Shown: positions 1-8,330 of the stretch, piece by piece | Numbering within the stretch: position 1 is the first letter of the stretch | How the letters are laid out: the number at the start of each line of letters is the position of its first letter | NCBI GenBank assembly: GCA_041690355.1 | Contig: JAWLHK010000034.1 | Coordinates: forward strand, 1 to 25,688 | Direction: 5' to 3' | From: JAWLHK01 sp041690355 [NCBI: bacterium] | Lineage (GTDB): Bacteria > J088 > JAWLBW01 | DNA length: 25,688 bases | Notes under the pieces: model-generated | Told to the model about the DNA's origin: nothing | Database searches by the model: none | What the model saw: the letters and a program-made list of their open reading frames with translations, nothing else | Made by a program: the position numbers and the translations under genes

Positions 1-21
1 CACGGACGCAGGCCCCGCGCG

Positions 22-118
22 GGTTGGAGGAGGAGGGGGAAGAGTAATCGCTCTCGGAATCTCCCCTTCTCCCTCCAACCGGTACGCCGAGCGGACTGCG
101 TATGGAGGGAGAAGGGGA
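22..118 (+). promoter_or_regulatory. Mutually exclusive hairpins upstream of acs
   Basis: Three complementary segments are visible. Segment B (62-80, pyrimidine-rich) pairs with A (22-40) over 19 positions with one mismatch and two G-U pairs. It can instead pair with C (103-118) over 16 perfect base pairs (62-77 with 103-118). B cannot do both, which is the topology of an attenuator or antiterminator. There is no T-tract after C, and the segments lie upstream of a possible -10 for acs, so they would matter only in a transcript entering from the left. The function is inferred; an inert repeat is equally possible. Confidence 0.4.
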
Positions 119-131
119 TGGGGGAAGTGGG

Positions 132-161
132 TGGCACACGCGCCCGCGGGCGTACTAAAAT
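132..161 (+). promoter_or_regulatory. Possible acs promoter with palindromic spacer
   Basis: A -10-like TAAAAT lies at 156-161, about 33 nt before the acs start. The -35 region (TGGCAC, 132-137) is weak. The spacer contains a perfect 12-bp palindrome, CGCCCGCGGGCG (141-152), which could be an operator or just GC-rich chance. Confidence 0.3.
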
Positions 162-193
162 GTGCCAATCGATTTCTTTCGGAGGCGCTCGCC

Positions 194-2799
<2,606 letters not shown>

Positions 2800-2800
<1 letters not shown>

Positions 2801-2931
2801 TTGACGATTTACAATTTACGATTGACGATTTATCCGAGTGACGAGTTACGAGTGACGAGTGACGAATTCCAGGGCATGAAGCCAATTGCAGGTTCTTGCT
2901 GACTTGGCGCTCAGCGCTTGGCGCTTTATCG
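2800..2931. repeat. Composite of three heptamer arrays after acs
   Basis: Three adjacent arrays have an exact 7-bp period. 2800-2834 holds five units of ATTKACG type, the first beginning on the last base of the acs stop codon. 2835-2869 holds five units of CGAGTKA type in unbroken phase with the first array. 2904-2931 holds four units of TTGGCGC type, the last degenerate. The first and third families reappear as reverse complements upstream of rsmB. No coding potential is seen, and this fills the acs to MBL gap. Confidence 0.85.
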
Positions 2932-2957
2932 TGCACTGATGATTGGGTATTCACGGA

Positions 2958-3596
2958 ATGGCGTACGTAGTCGAAACTTTCCCCGTCGGTCCCTTCCAGT
3001 GCAACTGCACGATTCTCGGCGATCCCGCGACCGGCGAGGCGCTGGTGGTGGATCCCGGCGATGAACTTGATCGCATCCTGGCGCGCCTGGCGCACCACGG
3101 GCTCGCGAAGGTGAAGGCCATCGTGCACACGCACGCGCATCTGGACCACATCGGCTCCTCGGCCGATCTGCGCGCGAAGACCGAGGCGCCGCTCATGCTG
3201 CACGCGGGAGATGATTTTCTCTGGCAGGCGGTCGACATGCAGGCGATGATGCTCAACCTGCGCCGCCCCAATTCCGCGCCCGTGGATGCGCCGCTCAACG
3301 ACGGCCACACGCTGCACTTCGGGAATGCCGAGGGCGAAGTCCTGCATACCCCGGGGCACACGCCGGGAAGCGTCTGCTTTCACTTCCCGGTTCTCGACAA
3401 GCTGCTCATCAGCGGCGACACGCTGTTCATGGGCTCCATCGGCCGCACCGATCTGCCGGGGGGCGACTACGGGCAGATCATGCGCTCCATTCATGACCGC
3501 CTGCTGACGCTTGACGACGAGACCCGCGTCATCCCCGGCCACGGCCCGATGACGACCATCGGCCGCGAGAAGATGATCAACCCGTTTCTGCGGTGA
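2958..3596 (+). CDS. MBL-fold hydrolase, glyoxalase II-like (YcbL type)
   Basis: A 212-residue metallo-beta-lactamase-fold protein. The metal-binding signature HTHAHLDH is at residues 57-64, followed by the downstream His of TPGHTPGS, the bridging Asp of SGDTLF and the final His of PGHGP. The length and GDTLFMGSIGRTDLPGGD segment fit the short YcbL-like branch of the glyoxalase II family, thioester hydrolases that lack the long C-terminal substrate domain of GloB. The exact substrate cannot be read from sequence. ATG 2958 is preferred over an in-frame TTG at 2943 because the family motif begins almost at once (AYVVETFPVGPFQCN). No strong SD is visible. It lies downstream of acs on the same strand but is separated from it by 157 bp of repeats, so co-transcription is uncertain. 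Confidence 0.88.
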   Translation: MAYVVETFPVGPFQCNCTILGDPATGEALVVDPGDELDRILARLAHHGLAKVKAIVHTHAHLDHIGSSADLRAKTEAPLMLHAGDDFLWQAVDMQAMMLNLRRPNSAPVDAPLNDGHTLHFGNAEGEVLHTPGHTPGSVCFHFPVLDKLLISGDTLFMGSIGRTDLPGGDYGQIMRSIHDRLLTLDDETRVIPGHGPMTTIGREKMINPFLR

Positions 3597-3662
3597 CCTC
3601 CCGTTCTGCGGGATTCTCATCCCGAGGGCCCGGCCCCCCACCGCGTGATGGCGGTGCACAAG

Positions 3663-3682
3663 ACTCCCCCGAACGGGGGAGT
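3663..3682 (+). terminator. GC-rich hairpin after MBL gene
   Basis: ACTCCCCCG and CGGGGGAGT form a 9-bp stem closed by two A residues (in practice a CGAACG loop), 66 nt after the MBL stop. No T-tract follows, so this is either a weak terminator or part of the repeat-rich spacer. Confidence 0.35.
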
Positions 3683-3789
3683 GGGCAATCGGTTGCTTCG
3701 ATTTCGGCACGTAACGGTATGGGCGGCTTGCTTCGTGCCGGATTCCAGAGCTGAGTGCGAGCGGTCCTCTCGTCAGCCTGGGGGTTTCG

Positions 3790-3903
3790 ATCCCGGAGGA
3801 ATGATCCTCCGTAGCCCGGGACGGCAGTCCCGGGATAAGGGAGGTCCGTGGTGTTTTCCCAGGGCGCGGGAGCGCCGGCACGGCGCGAGCGAGTCGTCCT
3901 TCG
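3790..3903 (+). repeat. 114-bp hairpin-rich dispersed repeat, copy 1
   Basis: Closely similar to 5381-5493 on the same strand. It contains three consecutive hairpins: GGAGGA/TCCTCC (3795-3810), CCCGGGAC/GTCCCGGG with GGCA loop (3815-3834), and GCGCCG/CGGCGC (3872-3886). Both copies are followed within 40-80 bp by a CCATTGA heptamer array, and together they bracket the di-iron gene. This resembles a REP-type palindromic element; no open frame is supported. Confidence 0.75.
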
Positions 3904-3979
3904 ACCGCCGCCCGCCACCTCATCCACAAGGGAGGAGGAAATGGATCGCGTCAGGTGCCCGGTCCTCCGCCCTTGCTTC

Positions 3980-4007
3980 TCATCGGCCATTGACCATTGA
4001 TCATCCG
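3980..4007. repeat. CCATTGA heptamer array
   Basis: Two exact CCATTGA units (3987-4000) are flanked in phase by TCATCGG and TCATCCG, 20 bp from the 3' end of the di-iron gene. The preceding 10 bases, CCTTGCTTCT, also precede the unrelated ACGTCCG array at 17265, which suggests a shared insertion context. Confidence 0.7.
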
Positions 4008-4026
4008 GCATTACCGCGCTGGCGGG

Positions 4027-4917
4027 TTACGCAGCAGCGACCACGGCAGCGCGATAGGAGGCCTGCAGCGGAATGAACGCCTTCGCGCGCAGCTCTTCGG
4101 GCAGGTCGTCGAACGTGAAGTTCTGCGCCGTCTTCGCGATGGCGTCAATGTCGTAGAGCAGGGGGATGCACGGGTTGTCCTTCATCATCTCCTTGCCCAT
4201 GAGCGGAATCAGCTGCCGCGCGATCCACAGGCGCACCGGCCCGAGCTTGCTCTGCGCGAAGGCCACGTGGCCGACCTCGTCGAGAATGATCTGCTCGAGG
4301 AACCAGACGATGCGGCGCGCGGCCGGCGTCTCGGTACCGAAGAACTTCTTCGCCGACTTCCACAGTTCCACGAAGACGAGCACGGCCACCGTCTCGGCGA
4401 TGAGGATGAAGGGGAAGCTGAAGGCCTTCGGCAGCTTCGCGAGCATCATGACGATCCACTTCGTAATCCCCGTCGGATTCTGAATCTTAAGATCGATCCC
4501 GAGCACCTTGAGCGCGTCGGCGAGCATGTGAGTGTGGTAGAACTCTTCCATCTCGAGGTAGGTGACGGGGTTGTCGAGATCGGGCTCGCTGGTCCGGTAG
4601 CGCTGGATTCCCAGCTCGACCCCGTACTTCTCGCCGGCATTGATGCGGCCGAGAATGGCCATCCACGCGGCCAGCGGCGTGCTGTCGGGGGTGGCGTTAC
4701 GGCCGTTGCTGTCGTAAAGGTCCCAGAACTCCTCCGTGGGCACCGGGCCGTCCCAGGTCTGCGGGTCGGCTCGGTACGCGTCGTAGACCTTCTCGCGGTT
4801 CTCGAGCGTGCAGTCGACGACGTTGGGCAGACCGTCGCGTTCTTTCAGATAGGAAAGGTAGGCGTCCTGCTGAATTCTGCGCTGTTCCGGCGAAAGGGCT
4901 TCGAAAATGGTGGCCAT
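4027..4917 (-). CDS. Ferritin-like di-iron protein
   Basis: A 296-residue, mostly helical protein with the pattern of a ferritin-like di-iron carboxylate site: Glu pairs in MEEFYH, a lone Glu in the helix AETVAVLVFVELW, and DEVGH (ExxH-type) in the last bundle helix. This arrangement is shared by AurF-like N-oxygenases and other small di-iron oxygenases; the substrate is unknown. The start ATG is preceded by AGGGAGGA at good distance (reverse strand, 4924-4931). Two TetR-like palindromes lie just upstream, so expression is probably ligand-controlled by a regulator outside this window. The gene stands alone between two copies of a hairpin repeat. A misassignment to another ferritin-like family (for example a ribonucleotide reductase R2-like oxidase) cannot be excluded. 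Confidence 0.75.
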   Translation of the reverse strand: MATIFEALSPEQRRIQQDAYLSYLKERDGLPNVVDCTLENREKVYDAYRADPQTWDGPVPTEEFWDLYDSNGRNATPDSTPLAAWMAILGRINAGEKYGVELGIQRYRTSEPDLDNPVTYLEMEEFYHTHMLADALKVLGIDLKIQNPTGITKWIVMMLAKLPKAFSFPFILIAETVAVLVFVELWKSAKKFFGTETPAARRIVWFLEQIILDEVGHVAFAQSKLGPVRLWIARQLIPLMGKEMMKDNPCIPLLYDIDAIAKTAQNFTFDDLPEELRAKAFIPLQASYRAAVVAAA

Positions 4918-4946
4918 GGGGTCCTCCCTGAATGGGTCCGAGCTTA

Positions 4947-4981
4947 TTTACTGTTTGGTAAAGATTTAACCGTTCGGTAAA
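4947..4981 (-). promoter_or_regulatory. Two TetR-type operator-like palindromes
   Basis: TTTACTGTTTGGTAAA (4947-4962) and TTTAACCGTTCGGTAAA (4965-4981) are two tandem imperfect palindromes sharing outer arms TTTA/GGTAAA. They lie 30-64 nt upstream of the di-iron gene start. Size and spacing fit TetR-family operators. No regulator gene is in the window. Confidence 0.65.
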
Positions 4982-5039
4982 ACAATAGACCAGGCAGGGG
5001 GTGGGTGTCAAGGGGGAAATCAATTTTCGGCAGTCCCTT

Positions 5040-5107
5040 CCGTTCGCCCCGAGCTGACGGACCGAAGCGGAGTGGAGGTCGACAGCGAGGGGTCGCGCAT
5101 GGTTACC
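5040..5107 (-). repeat. Diverged, truncated copy of the 129-bp palindromic element
   Basis: 5040-5060 matches, with one change, the reverse complement of the right terminal repeat of the elements at 19448-19918. The match continues through CGACAGCGAG (5080-5089) and CATGGTTACC, after which similarity fades. A second partial terminus (CCCGAGCTGACGG) follows at 5117-5129. This shows the element is dispersed and old enough to diverge. Confidence 0.65.
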
Positions 5108-5242
5108 AGTTCCCTCCCCGAGCTGACGGCACAGGCAGCGACCTCCCGCCCTGAGCCGACGGCGCCGCCCAGCGGAAGGCGCGACACCGTGAGGGCGTCC
5201 TTCCGGCCACCACCTCCTCTGGGACCGCCCGGGCGGACCCAG

Positions 5243-5268
5243 TCCTCCTCCTCCAACGAGGAGGAGGA
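5243..5268 (+). repeat. 11-bp stem hairpin in repeat-rich spacer
   Basis: TCCTCCTCCTC pairs with GAGGAGGAGGA across a CAAC loop. It follows a near-palindrome centred on CCGCCCGGGCGG (5225-5236). There is no gene between 4918 and 5741; the stretch holds operators, palindromes, repeats and a heptamer array. Confidence 0.5.
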
Positions 5269-5380
5269 GCATCGGAACCGCGGATCACGAGGCGGCCACA
5301 CGCGGACGACGGATCCCCAACGATTGGACACCGCGAGCCCACGAACCTTGTGCGCCTTGCTTCCGTGCCGCAGGAATCTC

Positions 5381-5493
5381 ATCCCGGAGGGATGATCCTC
5401 CTTAGCCCGGGACGGCAGTCCCGGGTTACGGAACGAGCGAAGCGTTTCCCAGGGCTCGGGAGCGCCGGCACGGCGCGAGCGAGTCGTCCTTCG
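5381..5493 (+). repeat. Hairpin-rich dispersed repeat, copy 2
   Basis: The second copy of the element at 3790-3903. It retains the CCCGGGAC/GTCCCGGG stem with GGCA loop (5406-5425) and the GCGCCG/CGGCGC stem, and differs mainly in the linker between them. A CCATTGA array follows 34 bp later. Confidence 0.75.
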
Positions 5494-5526
5494 CAGACCA
5501 CGGCGTCCATGCAGTGCGGCATCACC

Positions 5527-5561
5527 CAATTGGCCATTGACCATCGACCATTGATCATTCG
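5527..5561. repeat. CCATTGA heptamer array
   Basis: Five in-phase 7-bp units: CCATTGA twice, CCATCGA once, and degenerate CAATTGG and TCATTCG at the ends. Same family as 3980-4007. Confidence 0.7.
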
Positions 5562-5598
5562 CGCAGCGCCGTCCGGATACCCCCCCTACCCCTCGCGT

Positions 5599-5616
5599 TG
5601 TGCAATTAATTGCACA
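5599..5616. promoter_or_regulatory. Perfect 18-bp palindrome, operator-like
   Basis: TGTGCAATTAATTGCACA is a perfect palindrome with an A+T-rich core in otherwise GC-rich DNA, the form expected of a homodimeric regulator site. The nearest starts are the small lipoprotein gene (5805, +) and the di-iron gene (4917, -), neither close, so the target is unclear. Confidence 0.55.
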
Positions 5617-5741
5617 CTTGGAAGCGGTTGAAATCCTTGGAATACAGGGGGTCAAATTAACGCAGGACGCGCTGCGTCAAGAAGGGTGAGGGCGATGAGC
5701 GCCGTGCGCATGCAGGGCTCGGAATCTGTCGCAATGCTGTA

Positions 5742-5771
5742 TTGCCGTGCGTGCCATCGGCTGGGTATAGT
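5742..5771 (+). promoter_or_regulatory. Promoter of the small lipoprotein gene
   Basis: TTGCCG (5742-5747), an 18-bp spacer and TATAGT (5766-5771). Transcription would start near 5778, before the ATG at 5805, which also argues against an in-frame start at 5742. Confidence 0.55.
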
Positions 5772-5804
5772 GTTTGCGCCGAGGCCGCTTCCTCCCAGTA
5801 CGGC

Positions 5805-5993
5805 ATGCGGATGCTTTCTTTCTTCCGGCGGATTCTTATGCTCCTGCTCCTGCACGCTGCGTCAGGGTGCATACCCATGCAAGGCGATCCGCTTTATGCT
5901 TGCCTTGAAAGCTGCGGAAACGAAGAGATGTGCATTCAGCAATGCCGCCAACTCTATCCGCCGAGTGTGAGTCACGTCCGCCCAGCGCCATGA
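5805..5993 (+). CDS. Small lipoprotein with paired CX3C motif
   Basis: A 62-residue protein. A short basic N-terminus (MRMLSFFRR) is followed by a Leu-rich segment and a lipobox ending ASGC, so it is probably lipidated and membrane-anchored. The mature part is about 42 residues and contains C-x3-C-x5-C-x3-C (ACLESCGNEEMCIQQC), a pattern that could give two disulfides clamping a helical hairpin. ATG 5805 is chosen because a promoter covers the longer in-frame start; ATG 5811 is an alternative. No clear SD. It opens a run of five + strand genes of unknown function in less GC-rich DNA. I do not recognise the family. Confidence 0.6.
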   Translation: MRMLSFFRRILMLLLLHAASGCIPMQGDPLYACLESCGNEEMCIQQCRQLYPPSVSHVRPAP

Positions 5994-6069
5994 ATGTGGA
6001 CGGGGATGCACGCACTCTGACCGCCCGGAAGCTGACGGGTCCTGGCCACCAATCCTTCAGGAACATACC

Positions 6070-6927
6070 GTGCTCACCCTCACATCGATTCTCGTTCTCA
6101 CTCTCTCTTCTGTTCCTTCGAAAGACCGGTGTTCGGTCTTCGAGTCACAGCCAGAACCTCCGATGCGAATATCCGCTGTCGAGAAAGCTGCTGTCGACTT
6201 CGGCGCAGCGTGTATTCCCCTATTGGAGAAACGACTTGCCTCTGGCCGAGCGGACTCACATGCTGCATTCGCACTGGCCCTGGTTGGATCCGACGAGGCT
6301 TTGGCGGTTTTGAAGAAGCACGCGCAGAAAAACGAGGAAGCCATCCGCATGGCATATGCATTTGCGCTTGCACGTCGTGGCAGCACCCGGGACATCGAGT
6401 GGCTGACCGCAACGGTGAAGCAAGAGAAAGATTCGCTCGAGTGGGGCCCGCGAATGAACGCGATCTATTCTCTGGGGGTACTGCGGCACCGGGGAGCACG
6501 CGAGCTGCTACAACGAATCGAACGGGAGGAACGAGGAACCTTCTCCGGTGAGGCTGCTACCTACGCCCTGAAACTCTTAGAAACTCCTTGTGAGGGGCAG
6601 GGAAAAAGCACCGAAGAAACGCTCAAACGCCTCGTATTGGGATGTGTGGGTCCAAGAATGCGTGAGAGCCCGCAGTTTGTTGAGGAGTCTAAGATGCGGG
6701 TCTGGACACGGCAAGGGGACGAATGGGAAACACGACCAGTCACCGGAGAGACCAAAAAACTCCCATCCATCGCCTTCGAACACTACCTCTCCCCCAATAT
6801 GGCGGTGGCCCTTGTGGATATGAGCGTCTACTTTGGCCCGCTCAACGCACAGGGATACCGGTTTGTGTTCGTAAAGAAGGGCGGGAAGTGGATCCTGTCA
6901 GGCCTGACCTTCACCTGGGTTTCTTGA
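6070..6927 (+). CDS. HEAT-repeat-like protein, possibly exported
   Basis: A 285-residue protein starting at GTG with AGGA a few bases upstream. The first 15 residues are hydrophobic and could be a weak signal sequence, though it lacks the usual basic residues. Residues ~38-165 are paired amphipathic helices of HEAT/PBS-lyase style (AAFALALVGSDEALAVLKKH, AYAFALARRGSTRDIEWL, NAIYSLGVLRHRGARELLQRI), a scaffold for protein-protein contact. The C-terminal ~80 residues look like a separate beta-rich domain ending KKGGKWILSGLTFTWVS. It lies 76 bp after the small lipoprotein gene and 18 bp before the next gene. Codon use is less GC-biased than in flanking genes. Function unknown. Confidence 0.7.
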   Translation: MLTLTSILVLTLSSVPSKDRCSVFESQPEPPMRISAVEKAAVDFGAACIPLLEKRLASGRADSHAAFALALVGSDEALAVLKKHAQKNEEAIRMAYAFALARRGSTRDIEWLTATVKQEKDSLEWGPRMNAIYSLGVLRHRGARELLQRIEREERGTFSGEAATYALKLLETPCEGQGKSTEETLKRLVLGCVGPRMRESPQFVEESKMRVWTRQGDEWETRPVTGETKKLPSIAFEHYLSPNMAVALVDMSVYFGPLNAQGYRFVFVKKGGKWILSGLTFTWVS

Positions 6928-6945
6928 TAGCTTACCTAGACTCAT

Positions 6946-7401
6946 ATGCGCATCCTCACGCCGCTCAGCATCCGCTTTCAAAGCGAGCTCCCAGATCAGG
7001 AATACATGTCCGCTCTGGTCCGTGCACTCGAAGCCCGTGGGGTCACAGATATCATGGTCGAGCCCGACGTCAGGGTGTTCTTTACCTGTCGTCAGTTCCG
7101 CCTCATCGGTTTTCCATTCTGGGAGCGCGTCCATGTTCAGGTCGTCAGGGAAGGCACGATGACGGAGTTCACCCTTCGCTTTCCTGGCTACAACGTATTT
7201 TCATTCACGCTCATGGTGGCGGCCGGCGCAGTCATGGTCGGTTCAGCCATCCAGACTCGAAACCCAAGCCCCCTGATAGCATTGCCGGTTCTGTTTGCCG
7301 CACCCTATATTGGACTGCTCGGATACGCGGCGCCAAGACTGAAGAAGTTGAAGCGTTTCCTGCTTACGGTTGGGCCTGAGGCAAGGACGGCGCGGAACTA
7401 A
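6946..7401 (+). CDS. Two-TM membrane protein of unknown function
   Basis: A 151-residue protein. The first ~78 residues are soluble and alternate strands and helices. Two hydrophobic segments follow, roughly residues 84-102 and 108-127, then a basic tail (APRLKKLKRFLL) that probably stays in the cytoplasm. No family is recognised. It starts 18 bp after the HEAT-like gene and has no obvious SD, so translation may be coupled to that gene. Same low-GC block as its neighbours. Confidence 0.6.
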   Translation: MRILTPLSIRFQSELPDQEYMSALVRALEARGVTDIMVEPDVRVFFTCRQFRLIGFPFWERVHVQVVREGTMTEFTLRFPGYNVFSFTLMVAAGAVMVGSAIQTRNPSPLIALPVLFAAPYIGLLGYAAPRLKKLKRFLLTVGPEARTARN

Positions 7402-7541
7402 GCATTGATACGCTATCGTTTTGTCTCCTCGTTGTTCCGAGGTTTCTCCGTTGAGTCGACGGACCAGTTTGTGACCCAGACTGCACTGAGATATAACGAA
7501 TTCAACAACGCCATCTCCCCTGGTTCCGTCCTGGAGGACGC

Positions 7542-7922
7542 ATCAAAAAGCTTGGCCTTCTGTTCCTGGTACTCTCTGGATGGGTTGCGACACCCGAGGT
7601 CGTTGCCAACAACACCGTGCCGAAAGAGGAATGGATTTCCCAGATGAAGGATGCCTTGCCGGCCGCCTTCTGCAAAAACGGCACGTATTTCAGGCAGTGT
7701 TTCGAAGTTACGGCTGAAGATTGCCACAAAGAGGCCCGAGAGGGGACTGAATCCTGCCTCCTTCAGCTGAAGTCCGAGATCCCCGATCAGCTGTCGCAAC
7801 CGCATGACGGCCGAAAGTGGGGCGAAAGGGTCGGCACCTGTGCGGGGACCCTGTACGAACAAGGTCTGGCCGACAAACGCATCAGCAGTGCCGCCTGCAA
7901 CAACCCGGACAGCTGGCGTTGA
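7542..7922 (+). CDS. Exported six-cysteine protein with ATC in place of a start codon
   Basis: Reading back from the conserved-looking body (AAFCKNGTYFRQCFEV...), the frame gives a textbook signal peptide, KKLGLLFLVLSGWVATPEVVA, preceded by ATC at 7542. GGAGG (7533-7537) sits 4 nt before that ATC. The frame is open back to a TAA at 7494, but no ATG, GTG or TTG occurs between that stop and 7617. A start at GTG 7617 would drop 25 residues including the whole signal peptide. So either ATC is used as a rare start, the start was lost by point mutation, or there is a sequencing error. The mature part has six Cys, enough for three disulfides. It is followed after 11 bp by a membrane-protein gene. 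Function not recognised. Confidence 0.6.
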   Translation: MKKLGLLFLVLSGWVATPEVVANNTVPKEEWISQMKDALPAAFCKNGTYFRQCFEVTAEDCHKEAREGTESCLLQLKSEIPDQLSQPHDGRKWGERVGTCAGTLYEQGLADKRISSAACNNPDSWR

Positions 7923-7933
7923 GGCTCAGACGA

Positions 7934-8281
7934 ATGGAAATCTTCTCCATCCTCCTCCTTGCCAGTATCCCCCTGATCCTCCCGTTGGCGATGACCGTCT
8001 ACCTGCTCAGCCGCAGGGGAAAGGATGACGCCAACGAGGGGAATCTCTTCTTCGATGCCAAGGCAATGCAGATCGGATTCGGCGTGCCGGGGAGCATCAG
8101 CCTGCTGCTGCTCCTGCTGCACGGGGTGGATGTGATTCGACTGCCCGAAATGGTCCTGATCCTGTGTGTCGGCATTCTCGGATTCTCTGTCCTGGTGAAC
8201 ACATACATGGTTCCCGTCGCACGCTGGCGCAGAATGCATCGTGCGGATCAGAACGATGACGACCGGAACCGAAAGCGCTGA
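7934..8281 (+). CDS. Three-TM inner-membrane protein, unknown
   Basis: A 115-residue protein with hydrophobic segments at about residues 4-24, 49-66 and 71-92 and a charged C-terminal tail (RWRRMHRADQNDDDRNRKR). ATG 7934 follows the previous stop by 11 bp, with GAGG overlapping that stop (7921-7924), so it is probably co-translated with the six-cysteine protein. No motif identifies a family. It is the last gene of the low-GC block and converges on the heparinase-like gene. Confidence 0.65.
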   Translation: MEIFSILLLASIPLILPLAMTVYLLSRRGKDDANEGNLFFDAKAMQIGFGVPGSISLLLLLLHGVDVIRLPEMVLILCVGILGFSVLVNTYMVPVARWRRMHRADQNDDDRNRKR

Positions 8282-8299
8282 TTCGGCCGTTCTTCTCTG

Positions 8300-8327
8300 T
8301 CATCGGCCATCTGCAATCTGCCATTCG
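8300..8327. repeat. CCATCTG heptamer array between convergent genes
   Basis: Four in-phase units: TCATCGG, CCATCTG, CAATCTG and CCATTCG. The outer units resemble those around the CCATTGA array at 3980. It fills the 49-bp gap between two convergent genes. Confidence 0.65.
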
Positions 8328-8330
8328 CGG

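Noticed and set aside
131-193. GTG 131 as the acs start
   Set aside because: No ribosome site, and it overlaps the possible promoter; ATG 194 has GGAGG at correct spacing.
5742-5804. In-frame start at 5742 for the lipoprotein
   Set aside because: It coincides with the -35 box and would bury the signal sequence.
5930-6313. Overlapping 127-codon + frame
   Set aside because: It overlaps the better-supported lipoprotein and HEAT-like genes in another frame and shows no domain.
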